This document shows, piece after piece, positions 10,338-22,181 of a DNA stretch of 64,000 nucleotides. The stretch's first letter is position 1. Every line of letters starts with the position of its first letter. The notes under the pieces were generated by a model. It was not told the origin of the DNA. It saw only the letters and a program-made list of their open reading frames with translations, and searched no databases. Source of the stretch: Paramecium pentaurelia (Eukaryota > Ciliophora > Oligohymenophorea > Peniculida > Parameciidae); assembly GCA_905183005.1 (NCBI GenBank), contig CAJJDO010000111.1, forward strand, positions 66,942 through 130,941, read 5' to 3'. The translations under genes and the position numbers were made by a program.

Positions 10338-11964
10338 TCACTGTTGAAACTTATTATTTTCTTCTATTACTGAATCTTTTTCACTTTCTTTTTCATTGAT
10401 TATTATATTCTCAATTCTTGAAGATTTACTTGAATTAGATGAATTACCTTCACTTTCAAAAGAAATCATCTAACAGAAGGATGGTAAATAGAATTGAAAA
10501 TCTGCATATTTTCTAGGACTCCTAGTTCTTTTTCTTTATTCAACTCTAACTCTATATTAAGTTGGTGGACATCTTTTAATCTAAGCAGCTTAACTTTCAT
10601 TAGGAACTGAATGAGTATCTTAATGTTCTTCTTCTTTAATAAATTATAAATAAGCAAATAATACTTGTAAATTCTGAACATCCTGTTACTTTATCTAGAA
10701 TTTCTTGTAATATTCTAATATCTTCTAATTAACAATAGAAATATGGATGTTCTAAACATTATGAAGCAGTAGGTCTTATTTTTGGATTTGGTTCTAACAT
10801 TAATTTCAATAGATTAAGTGCTTCTTTCTATACATTTTATTATAATTCATCTAAATGAATATCACATTAAGTATTTGCTTTCATAATATCTGCAGTATTT
10901 TCAGCTCTAAATAATGTTCTTTTAGTTAATCTATACAAATATATATATATATTATATTACAATTTATAGAATATAACTCCTGCACTAAATACATCACATT
11001 TTGTTGTGAAATATTCATTTTATTAGTTTTCTGCTCTTAGAATCTCAGGAGCAATATAACCAGGTGTTCCACAAACAGATAATTTGGTACATTAATTTTC
11101 ATAGATGGCCAATCCAAAATCTATAATCTTTAGGGACTTTATTTCATTCTATTTCGCTAATAGAATATTCTCTAGTTTGATGTCTCTATGTATCAAACCT
11201 TAAGATTCTAAATATTGAAGACCAAGCAATAAGGTCTAAAATTATATAAACTATTTTGTGTAACTTTTATTCCATCCCTTACTATGTAACTTGGTAAAGT
11301 ATCACTTTGAGTATTTCGAATAAAATTGTAGAGAGTATCACCTTCATAATAATCAGTTATCAAATAATAAGAGTTGTCTCCTTCATAAATTTCCAGTAAT
11401 TTGACAAATATTGGATTGTCAATCTTTTATAAAATCTCGATCTCAGATTACAATCTAGCCTTATCAGAAATTGTTAAATGTACATACTATACGATCATTA
11501 GACTTTTTCCCTGTTAGATACTTCTTTGAGATACATTTTGCTGCGTAGTACAAAACATCTGTGTTCCGCTTCACGAGACACACCTGAGAGTGAGGGAAAG
11601 CAGAATTACCTTCGAGGATGCACCAGAACCAATGATCTGACTAGATTCATAGAAAATTGATATATTCCCAAAGAAAACCCTATTTGAGAGGTACATTTTG
11701 AGAAGATTCAATTCTTTATGGTCCCCCCAGAACCATTTGATTCTCTTTTGGTAAAGGATACCAAAGCAACAAAGTTATTCATGTTCTGATTTCTTCCACA
11801 TTACACGAGACTCAAAGTTGAATTGGACTACATATTTTGGATTTTGCATAGTCTTGTGCTACCATCCTTACTCAAAGATTTACTTCTGATAAAATCATTT
11901 GATCTTAAAGAACTTCCAAATAGTATGTTTTGCTCTTCAATAAATGTTTGCGCAAACAACTCAT
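10338..11964 (-). CDS. Ser/Thr protein kinase with N-terminal PH-like region
   Basis: The 485-aa protein has six introns (11859-11883, 11584-11609, 11460-11487, 11236-11264, 10931-10960, 10634-10664). Residues about 40-110 form a beta-rich, Trp-containing segment (VMWKKSEHEQLCCFG) like the PH-like N-terminus of many ciliate CAMK-type kinases. The kinase domain follows: G-loop IGSGASSKV, Lys in YYAAKCISKK, catalytic loop IHRDIKLENILL, IIDFGLA and GYIAPEIL. All catalytic residues are present, so it should be active. The tail is Ser/Arg/Pro-rich (RKRTRSPRK) and acidic. Introns 2 and 3 interrupt the N-lobe. A CAMK/CDPK-like group is likely; no EF-hands are seen. Confidence 0.88.
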
Positions 11965-11999
11965 TTTAAACTACACTAACATAATTTATTATAATTAAA

Positions 12000-12776
12000 T
12001 CATTTCCAATGTTCTGCATATGAAATGCATTTTCTACATTATTTCTCTTTATATGTATGTCCAATCATTGAATTACATACAACTTTATGCAATTTCTCTG
12101 TCTATATTTACTCACATTTATCATTATTCTCATAACATACAAATACTTTTCCTTAATGATCTACATACTCCCCATTGCATTCTTTAATATTTCTACTTCT
12201 ACAATCAATCTCTTTACATTCTTCCTTTTCATATTAACATCCTCCTTGTAAACAAATATCTTTATCTTTAATAGATTCACAATTATCAATAAATGAATTT
12301 CTAGCCTTACACTTTCCATCCCAATAACATATAGAATCTATTTCTAAAGGTTTACTTTTAGCAATTAAAAAACTATCACATGTAAATTGATCATAAATAT
12401 CATCACATTTTTATGGTTTGAAACAATATCCACTTACAAGATCATAAGCACATTAATATAATTAACATTATTCTCTAGCTTATCCAATATTATTTTAATT
12501 TATTTGAAGATCTTCACATCTCATTAATTTATCACATCTTCCATTCTTAATAAAACAATAATGTGGATTTTAACTCAAAAATTAAGATGCATTTATGCAA
12601 TTCTATAATGATCTTTCATTACATTCAGCTATTCTACATTCAGATTATGTCCAAAAACAATTATGACTTTCACATGCCTCTTTATCTATATGTTCATTGC
12701 AATCACAAGCTGTTGGATAATCAAGTGCTGCATTTATACAATACAAAAGAAGTCCAAATATATAATAAATTATCAT
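12000..12776 (-). CDS. Secreted cysteine-rich protein
   Basis: An intronless 258-aa protein with an N-terminal signal peptide (MIIYYIFGLLLYCINA). The mature part holds more than twenty Cys in spaced pairs (CDCNEH, CEDLQ, CVCYEN-like spacing) and no membrane helix, the look of a disulfide-rich extracellular or vacuolar protein. No known domain is recognised. It ends only 22 bp before the next minus-strand gene's 3' side and 36 bp upstream of the kinase start, so spacers here are very short. Function unknown. Confidence 0.75.
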
Positions 12777-12798
12777 TATTTATAATCAAATTTCTTAT

Positions 12799-13578
12799 TC
12801 AAAAATCTTCTATTTCACATTTATCATTCAAATATAAACCTGTTCCATCTATTTTATTATTGATAACATATAAACTAGTAATAATACCTTCTTCAGGCTA
12901 TTTAGGTGCATTTGGTCCTCCCATATCTGTCTTTAACCAACCTGGATGTATACAAAACACCTATTATTTTACTTCTTTTGATAACACATGTCTAAAATAA
13001 GCATTTATTAAAGCTTTAGATGCTGAATAAATTCCTTTATATTCTTTAGACCATTCCCTAAAATCATTCTTTGAATCTACATTCTTAATAAATTCTTGAA
13101 CCATATTCTCAAGTTGATCCTTATTACATTTATTCAATTATTCTTAAATAACAGCATTTTAGATTCTTAGTTTTCCCAAATTAGATGATATCACTATAAT
13201 CTAAATAATATTAACATTTTTTTAAACCTTTCCATTTTCTTTCATGTAGGGTAAGACTGCTCTTGTTAGATTGATCACTCCATAATAATTCACTTAAAAA
13301 ACTTATTATGCAAGATTATTTTTATTAGGTAATTGTGTTTCTATGATACCTGCATTATTAACAAGAATATCTATTGGTTATTTAATGGTAGTGATAAATT
13401 ATTTAATTCTATCTTCATTACTCACATCTAAGGATTCCAAACTGCAATGCTTTTAATCATGTAATGCTTATTTTAACTTATGTATGTCTCTGGCTGTTGC
13501 AATAACATTATGGTTTTTTAATTCTTTAGCTAATAACATTCCTAATCCCCTATTACATCCTGTTATTAAAATATTCAT
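12799..13578 (-). CDS. Short-chain dehydrogenase/reductase (SDR)
   Basis: The 250-aa protein has one 27-nt intron (13201-13227). It starts ILITGCNRGLG, the TGxxxGxG dinucleotide-binding motif of classical SDRs, and carries DILVNNAG, KIIVISSN (catalytic Ser strand) and GIYSASKALINAY with the active YxxxK. HPGWLKTDMGG follows as in carbonyl-reductase/sniffer-type SDRs. It should be a cytosolic NAD(P)(H)-dependent oxidoreductase, probably of carbonyl substrates; the substrate cannot be told. An insertion of about 40 residues between the Ser and the Tyr motifs is notable but is also seen in carbonyl reductases. Confidence 0.9.
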
Positions 13579-13634
13579 TTATTTATTTATCTTAATACTT
13601 ATTCCATTTATTAATTTATTAAATTCTTAACGTT

Positions 13635-14115
13635 ATGGATTAGGAAATAAAAAAGCTTGAATAACTCAAATAATAAGAAATATTATTGATGCAATAGATT
13701 TATGAAAAGAAAGTATAGTTAATTTTTGAATTAGATTAATTACTTGAATACAAAAATATAATTATTAACAGAGGAATCAAAATAAAAAGATATTGAATTA
13801 CAAAATCTCAAAAATACTTCATCAGAGAATTAGTTTGAATAAAAAGTCATAATTTAAGAGTATCCTAATTTAGATTTGTAAAAATAAAAATTGAATGATG
13901 AAAGAGATAAAGAATTATAAAAGATAAAAGCTCAATATTAAACTGATTTATAAAATATTCATTAACAAATGAGAAATAGGGATTTGATGATAGAATAAAT
14001 GAAATAAGAGATTAAAATGTTTGAACAATTCTCATAATAGAACCTTGACCATTAAAAAGTATAATTCCTATCCTAAATCATTGATGTTACTAATGAATTG
14101 TTAGTTTAATTATGA
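13635..14115 (+). CDS. Coiled-coil protein, unknown function
   Basis: A 152-aa protein with one 22-nt intron (13713-13734) containing an in-frame-breaking GAATTAG end. It is Gln/Lys/Glu-rich with continuous predicted coiled coil (DRDLMIEQMKQEIKMFEQF-like heptads) and nothing else. Gln is coded almost entirely by TAA/TAG. It is divergent from the SDR gene with 56 bp between the starts. Cilium or cytoskeleton is a guess based only on composition. Confidence 0.6.
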
Positions 14116-14416
14116 TTTCAAATATCAAATAAATATTATAATTATTTATGTTTTATGATATATAATATTTTAATGATTACTTAAGTTTTTAATAAAGTTG
14201 ATTTATTTATTAAAGATTGATTTTAAATAAGGAGAATCAAATATTTAGTCTTTCTCAAGCTAATAACAATTAAAAAATTTGATTCTTAATATTCTCATTC
14301 AATTAAAATGTTAATTAATAAATTATATTGTAAAATCTATTTAAATGATTTAAGCTTGGTAATACTAGACTTTGTATAATTAATGAATAACAGATAATTA
14401 AAAAAATATAAATTAA

Positions 14417-15538
14417 ATGCATTACACTTTATTGTTGCTTATTTGTGAAATTATATACGTTAAAGCACTATTGTGTACTGAATAATCTTCCATTTTAAGC
14501 TATGTATTTAAATTAGACAATCCCAATGCTTCAAATAATGAATGGAATTATCAAACTATAACATGTATTAATCAATATTTAATATTAGAATTTGGACAAT
14601 GTAAATAGGGAATAACAACAGAGACTAAGAATTTTGAAGTTTCATAGGTGAGTTTACTAAGTCAAAAGATAAGTTTAGATGTTTAAGAAATGATTGAATT
14701 AGTGATGAATAATACCTCAGAACCATAAGCAAAATATAAGACAAATTAAATCAAATTGACATCATGGGGAATCAACAATATTGCTAGATATGAATCTCAA
14801 TACTTTACAATAGGATTAGCAGAACATAATTTTGATTTTTGGACATAAGTTCCTGATGCTGAGATTTAAGTATATTTCATTTAGGATCAACTTTATTAAT
14901 AATGTGAAACTGAACCTCTTTATGCAGTATTATCAATACCAATATATGGACTGACAGAGACATAGGATATTAGATATGCAATAAACATGAACATTTCAAA
15001 AAATCTTGATGTAACCACATTTTTTAATTTCAAATAAAACATACTTGGTGCTTACTATTCAGATATGAGTAGCTTTGTGTCCTATAAAGCATCACTTAAT
15101 ATACCGTAATGATTTAGTCATATGATATCATAGACCATGTGAGGATGCAAATTGGTTTGTTTTGACACAACCTTAATTCATTAAAGTTGAATTATTGAAG
15201 AGGTTATTAGAATTAAATACTTTGAAAAACTTATAAAGAATAAATTTGGATGGAAAACATTTGAATTTTATAAAGGGAGTAAGATAATTGTTATAAAATT
15301 TTTATAGAGATTTATTTATGAAGGAGAGGATGATTTGAAGGATTATAATGATACTGTTGAATGGGCTGCTACTTGGGTAGCCTCAATAATACCGTGTGTA
15401 TTTTTTGCATTAATTGTTTGTGTCTATGGTTAATATGAACTTTCTAATATTGGGAGATATAAGAGACCTTAAGTTAAATCACATGAGGAATAAGAAGCAT
15501 TACAATAAGATGATGCAATTGATAAGAAACTTGCATGA
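14417..15538 (+). CDS. Type I membrane protein, unknown family
   Basis: The 354-aa protein has introns at 15106-15133 and 15279-15307. It has an N-terminal signal sequence (MHYTLLLLICEIIYVKA), a long extracytosolic region of about 280 residues with few Cys, and a single membrane helix near residue 300 (WVASIIPCVFFALIVCVYG) followed by a short charged cytosolic tail rich in Gln/Glu. This layout suggests a secretory-pathway type I protein such as a cargo receptor or surface protein. No family is recognised. Both introns are needed to keep the frame through the region before the membrane helix, and total exon length is a multiple of three. Confidence 0.7.
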
Positions 15539-15603
15539 CATTATTATAAATATATTATAAAATTTAGTAATATTTATATTTTATTAAGAATCCTTCATAA
15601 CTA

Positions 15604-15952
15604 ATGGATTAATCAAAGAAGACTCTCGTCAACCCAGAGACTAATGCTTATAACTTGAGTGGAAAGACTCATCCTAGAACATCAGTTTTTGTTGCCAAAA
15701 TATATTTGAAGAAATTTGATGTTGTGGAAGTACATGCATTAGGGGATACAATTTCAAAGGCAGTAAGAATGGCTGAATAACTTCAAAGATAGAGTAAATT
15801 TTATAGATAAGCTATTAGATTATGTGACTATTGAGAAAATCAATACATACACTTAGAAGTTTGAAGATAACAGATCCAAAGTCAAGATTATTGTTACCTT
15901 AAAAGTGACTGCTGATGGAAAAAAGAGAGTCAATGAGGAGATAAAATAATGA
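15604..15952 (+). CDS. Alba-domain nucleic-acid-binding protein
   Basis: The 107-aa protein with one 25-nt intron (15794-15818) shows the Alba fold: VEVHALGDTISKAVRMAEQL (strand plus helix 1) and, after splicing, YVTIEKINTYT (the VTIxxIxTxT strand). The intron falls exactly between helix and strand and its removal restores the motif, which confirms the model. Alba proteins bind RNA or DNA; eukaryotic small ones include Rpp20/Rpp25-type RNase P/MRP subunits and Alba-like mRNA-binding factors. Which class this belongs to cannot be decided by eye. Confidence 0.85.
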
Positions 15953-16039
15953 TATTCAAATAAATATATAAATAAAAAGTCTATATGCTTCCATCTCTTC
16001 TTTTTGAGAAATACTGAAATAAAATATTATTAATTTCAT

Positions 16040-18979
16040 ATGAATCAATAACATTTAGTACAAATAGATGATCACATTAATAAGATAGTTACAATCTCAA
16101 ATGTTATAGAAGTAGGATTATATGAATAATTTTGGAAGGTAATTAATTCTTAAATCTATAGTAAAATCATTATATAAAAGAATAAAACAATACAACTTTT
16201 TTGAATATTTGAAAATAGCACTGATGATTAATGAACATCAAGCAAAATTAAATTCCTTAAATAATTAATTAACTAAATAGTTAAATCTCTTAGGTTTATT
16301 TATTGTGAAGGGCTAATACATACTTTTCCAAATAAAGAGGTATAAACTATTAAGTAAACAGACTTTAATTAAGCTAACAAAATTGAATATTTGATTGAGA
16401 TTATATTATTTACTGAAGGTATAAAACTAGCTAGAATAAAATTATATAATTCCAAAATCCTTTTTTAATGTGAGGAATTTGTTTTATTTTGATAATAAAT
16501 ATGTATATTTTTATATAATTATATCTGATAAAGTTAATTTTAATGAAGAATCATAGAAAATTTAAATTTTCATAAGGAATATATTTTATCTTTAAATTTC
16601 AATTCCCTGAATAAAATATTAAAATTGGATCAATTTGAGACGAAAAAAGATAAATTTATATTAAGATTCATTTAATCCCTAAACTTAAGAGATTGTTGTT
16701 TATTAATTTCAAGGAAAGCATTAATTTATTATCTTTAATAAAAGAAAAACGGATCAATAAATCTTAATACTTTGTTAATTTTTAAAAGCTATTAAATTGA
16801 GAAATAAGAGGGATTCAGATATTCAATTAATTATCACTTATTGTTAATAAATAATATTTAAAATAATCCTAAAATATATTGAAATCTTATTAATTAATAA
16901 GAGAATTTAAAAGAATTTGAAGATGTTCAACTTCTAAATATTAATCTTAATGTTCATATTTTCTATTCTTAAGTCCAATATATTAAAATTAGATATTATT
17001 TAAATTGAAAAACATACTGATTTGCATCATTAAGACAATTTAAAAGCATAATTTTATTGAATTTAATTATATGAATTTAACATAATTAGAGTCCATCTTT
17101 CAATCATTGAACTCTTAAAAAACACCTCCTTCTTAATGGACAATAGACCAAATACGAAATTTTTGTGATCATTACAAACTTGAATGGGCTAAAGAAATAT
17201 TAAGAGTATTAAATTGAAGCTTATGATTTTTAGATTCATAATAATAAACAATTAAATGTAGATCATTTACTTTTAAATAATGTACTTGGTGCCAAATAAA
17301 AAAGACATCATGATAAAGTCTAAGATAAAATATCAATTTTAGAGGCTTAAGGATTACAGAATGATGTTATAAAGGAAGTTTGTTTGGCAAATTAATTCTT
17401 TTATCGTAATTTTATCGATAAAAACATTCAATATCAAATCATTAAATTAAAAATATGGTCATTCATCCTTAATATGTATGAGGCTAATCGTCAATCACTT
17501 AAAAGATTATAAGGATTGCATAGAAGTAAAATATGTACAAGAGGAAAATGTTGTAGATGTTCTGGACCTGAAGGAAAATGTACATGTGAATTACTATAAG
17601 AAATTCTTTAGTAAATTAATTGTTATGTTAAGTAAATATTTATATCAGATAAAACAATTGAACATAGAAGAAATAATGACATTTATATAAAATCAAATCT
17701 CATTAAACTTTTATACACTAATACATAATATTTACCTAAAGAATCTCCACTTTTTTGGGATATTGATTAAGTAAGTGTTCTATTAAAAATTGTTAAATTG
17801 GATTGTTTAGATTAACTTTTTAGATAAAATCTAATTGATGGATTTGTGATTTCTGTTTTGGGTAAATGCCCATTTACAGAAACCAGTTAATTACTTAAAC
17901 TATTTGATTTCAATTTATCAAATAATACAAAAATTCAAAATATTAGATTATAGACTCATTCTAAACTTACTTAACTTTAAAAATATACCTATATTCAAAA
18001 TGTCTTTTTAATGTTATATTACTTAGCCAATACATTAAATTAAACTATTTATAATTGTTTAGAAATTGATCAATTTTAAACAGAAGGTTAATAAATTAAT
18101 CATTTTGATTATTATGATTTATTCTATTTTAAAGCCAAATGTCCATAATTTTGGAAGAAATCTCCTGATAAAAAAGCATAAACATCAGATAACTTAGAAA
18201 CTTTTAAAGTTTTCAATTTAGAAGGTGGTCGACATGAATCAATTGCCATAGATGCTTTTAGATCTAATTCAGTTAATCATGTTAAAACTAATGTTGATGT
18301 ATAGAAAATTTAAAAGGCTTCTTCAGGAATAGAAAGTAGTGTACGTTAAAGACAGGATCTAATTTATTGCTAAAAAGAATTAGAATAGAAAGCTCAAAAT
18401 ATTTCAATTACTGATGCTATTACAAATGAAACTACAACTACTGAAGCCACTCCTTTAATAGATTCTTCCAAAAATTCAACTGATAACTAAAAAAATATGT
18501 AAGAATCTGTTTATTTTACATAACATTAAGAAATGCAAGAAAGTGTATGTTTCTAAACACCATAATAATAATAAATGCAAGAGTCTGTATATTTTCCATA
18601 ATAAGATATTAAGCCAATGTAAGAATCTATGCATTTTCCTTAAATACAAAACTAACATCAATAAATGTAAGAATCTGTAATTTTCCCATAAAATGAGTAA
18701 AGATAAATGTAAGAATCAGTTTATTTTATTCCTCCTTAATAATAATAATAATAATAATAATAAATGTAAGAGTCAGTTTACTTTCCTTAATAAGAAAAGT
18801 AAGAGAAATTGATGGAAGGATCTGTTTATTTTTCTAATACAATGTAAGGTTCTGTGGCATTTCCTTAAAATTAATCTTAATAAATGCAACAATCAGTAAT
18901 TTTTTAAGATCCAAATAACAATGGTTTAGGTTAATCAGAAATGGTAGGATAATCAGTAATGATGGGTTAATCTGTATTC

Positions 18980-19012
<33 letters not shown>

Positions 19013-19957
19013 AAAAAAGCTTAAGATCCTTTTGGCTAATCCATAAATATTTAACACATAATTAATGAAGTATAAAAAGATTAAGATAAGAAAATATATG
19101 AAAATAATACTAAGACACAAGGTTCTACTTAATAATAAAGTGATAAAAAGAAAGATGAAGTATAAAATAGAACTCCAACTAGATAAAAAAGAATAAAATT
19201 GATTACATCTATTGAATCAGCTACTTTATAAAGTGTTATAATTAATCCATTTATTCTAAATGTCAGTCATCAAATGAAGATTAAATCTGAACAATTTCAT
19301 AAAGTAAATAATTATACAATACAATTTAGATATTGCTTATAAATTTGATTGGAGCAACATTCGGTAGAAGTTAGGATAATCAGTATATACTATAAGATTA
19401 ATCCAAGATTTCCTCAAAACATGCCAGGATCATAGTTGTTAATGGTATTTTTATGAAATAGAAAAGATAGGTTTCATTTATAGGATTTAGGATCTAAAAG
19501 AGGGACTTTTGTAAATGCTTATAAAATGAGAATATAAAAAGCTATGGTATTTTATATTGGAGACAAACAAGCTTTTTAAATAATAGATGTAAACGAAAAA
19601 GAGGGAATCTTAATTCTTGCATTTGATAAAGAATAAATTGATACAAAACAAATTAATCTAAAAATTGGTGAAACTTGGTGTATAGGTAGAGATTTAAAGA
19701 GAGCTAATTACTAATTCATAGGATATCCAATACATCAATCATTATCTTAAATCCATTGCATAATTTCTTATGTATAAAAAGATGGGATACCAAAATTCAT
19801 TATAGATGATTAAAATTCAAAAAATGGAACTTGGTTAAGATTAAGCGATAAGAAATTATTGAGTGAACCTTAAATATTATTAAGAAATAGTAAATTCAAC
19901 TTGGCATTTGAAATATAATATGAAGTGATTGATGTTTATTATTAAAATAATTAATGA
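16040..19957 (+). CDS. Large tandem-FHA protein with repeated MQESVYF motif (5' exons uncertain)
   Basis: From about 17110 to TGA 19955-19957 the model is secure, with introns 17206-17233, 19304-19329 and 19445-19466. It contains a Cys cluster (CTRGKCCRCSG near 17550), long helical segments, a Gln/Ser-rich region with about ten MQESVYF-type repeats (18497-18990), a Q9 run (18737-18763), an N9 run (18983-19009) and two C-terminal FHA domains. The first has GATFGRSQDNQ and SKISSKHARI then LGSKRGTFV; the second has TWCIGRD, SQIHCII and NSKNGTW. FHA domains bind phosphothreonine, so a scaffold in phospho-signalling is likely. Upstream, coding-like pieces from the ATG at 16040 cannot be joined cleanly and may be 5' exons, a frameshifted part or a separate gene. 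Confidence 0.65.
18497..18990 (+). repeat. MQESVYF protein repeat array
   Basis: About ten imperfect copies of a short unit, roughly (M/Q)-Q-E/G/Q-S-V-(Y/I/M/A)-F followed by Pro-Gln, separated by Gln-rich linkers of 5-20 residues. Variants include MQESVYF, MQESVIF, MQESMHF, MEGSVYF, MQGSVAF, MQQSVIF and VGQSVMM. Glu/Ser/Val are the most constant positions. Confidence 0.9.
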
Positions 19958-20628
19958 ATATTAAAGAAAAATAAAACATCTGGATATATAAAGATGGACA
20001 TGATAACCTTGAAAATAGTATATTAGTTAATATCAATACCGGTGAAAATATTTAACCAACATCTAGTATTAAAGCTAAAAAGAATTAGAATAAGTAAGCA
20101 TGCCATTGTGCAATATTTTGATAGTCATTGTTTTTTAAAACTGATTTTAAAATGATATAAACTTCAAGAACTGAATTATAGATAAATTAAAATTTCTATG
20201 ATCTTTCTCGAGTTGAAATTCATTGAATTTATATAACTTACTAGATCCATTAATAATAATTTTAAATCATATCAATAAGTATTAAAATATCGGTTATTTA
20301 AAATATATTAGATTTATAGTTGACAATTTTCTATTTTTATAATTATTCAATATTTTCTTATATTTTTAAGAATCGAAACTAAGATAGAAAATGTATTAAT
20401 TAATAGTATATTCTAAGAAAACACTATACTAATTTATTTTATAATTTCTCAATAGTTAATTTGTTTAATTATTTCTACATATTTATTATAATAAAAATAA
20501 AAATAATTTAATATATAAAAAATTAAACAAAAAAGAAAAACTATTTATTAAATTTAAAGTATTAGATAATGAATTCTAATAATCAGAATTATTGAATTTT
20601 ATCTGACTTTAATTTATTTTCTTATAAT
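19958..20628. other. Spacer between convergent genes
   Basis: AT-rich sequence between the 3' ends of the FHA gene and the next minus-strand gene. No coding frame or RNA could be supported. Confidence 0.5.
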
Positions 20629-22017
20629 TCAGAAAAAACCTCCTGATTTAATTTCTGTTTGACCGGGATTAGACTTTTAAGATTGTATAACAGATTTTTA
20701 TGATTTTGGAACAGATTTTTATGATTTCTCACTGGGTTATCTCATTACTTATGGGAATCTTACTCTAACCTAATTATCTTAAGGAGAATTTCCATGATCT
20801 TAAAATTCAATACCATCAGGAATACTGATTTCTTTTAATGGTGCATCAGAGGGTGATTTAGTCATTTAAACCTTATCCCAAGAATTGAGAGGTGGTTTAG
20901 GAGGTAAAGCTTTAATAATATGATCAATTTCTGGTTTTTATAAGGTTAAGATATCAAAATCTAGATATAATATATATATACCTTTATCATATTTTTTGAT
21001 CATATCATCATATTTATGTCTTTTAATTAATCTATCTTAAGTTCTAAGTTGATCTTAAACATCTTTTTCTCTATATTCATTTTCTAAAACATGTCTAATT
21101 TCAAATCTTTTTTTATGATTTCTATTGATTTCATCAATCATTTTAATTTCTTCAGGAATATCTTTAGTTTGATCTAAATATACAGACTCTCTAAATTTCC
21201 AAGATGGAGGGAACCTATCATTAAAATGTTTGCCATGTTATTATTGATCTTATTTTAATTTCCTCAGTTTTATGGGATAATATACTATTAATATTGTTGT
21301 TCTTTTTCTTCATCATAGAAGGCTCCTTAAACAATATCATAATTTCTAATTTTCTTGCATTTTTCATTAATTTCACTGACTGTAGCTTAATCTTTATCTA
21401 ATTGTTTGGATTCATGATTTTCAAGAAATCTAAGGAATAAAATTGTTGTTACTTATTAGAAATAATGTTGAAATCTCTTTTATTTCTATTGATAACAGGT
21501 TTTTCATGTACTTTCTTTTAAACAACTACTTTCATATTTTTGTAATGTTCTTCACTTTTTTTTTCATTAGTTATAATATTATAATCATTAAAATTAGGAG
21601 GTAACTATGAATAATAATATAAAAATACAAGACATTATTTAGTTTTCTCTCTTTCATCTGGTCTTTCAATACCAGGAACTTGTTCAAGATTAACTAAATC
21701 ATATTCATGTAAATATTTTTTGACCATTTCCTATATATCTATCTATTTATGCTAATACCATTTTCTTTTATGCTAAAGTAGATGTTTTTTGATAATCTTT
21801 TTCTTTTTCTTTTACATCTCTTTCAACACTTTGATAAGTTTGCAAAACTGGATTGAACTCAGTTTATTTCAATTTCATTTCCTTTTGTGTAAAGAATTTA
21901 GGCTTAGTAAACTCAATTTGTTGTTTCCTATTAACTTAATACCTATTTAATATGAATATTGTTATACTCTTTCAATTCTTCAGCCCATGCTTTAGTGTCT
22001 GCAGGATCAATATACAT
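20629..22017 (-). CDS. Coiled-coil protein, probably cytoskeletal/ciliary
   Basis: The 414-aa protein is assembled from seven exons (introns 21943-21967, 21731-21758, 21605-21628, 21430-21452, 21263-21285, 20961-20981); exon length is a multiple of three. It is helical and charged (QKKMEMVKKYLHEYDLVN, VSEINEKCKKIRNYDIV), has a conserved-looking PPSWKFRESVYLDQ segment near residue 210 and a C-terminal basic tail of repeated KSQKSV units. It lacks membrane helices and known domains. The alternation of amphipathic helices and short Pro-rich linkers is typical of microtubule inner or axonemal proteins, but this is an impression, not a domain match. Confidence 0.65.
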
Positions 22018-22181
22018 TAAGCAGTTATTATTATAATAATATTGATTTCAAATAAAAGAGAAGATCTATAATTAAGTATAAATGTCTTGTATTGATCATC
22101 ATTTAGAGACTTTTTAAAACATATAGACTAAATTTTTGAGTTAATGAAAGCTGTTATTAAATTTAATAATTACATAAAGGA

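Noticed and set aside
12563..13000. 145-codon plus-strand frame
   Set aside because: Shadow of the minus-strand Cys-rich and SDR genes, which carry clear signal peptide and domain motifs.
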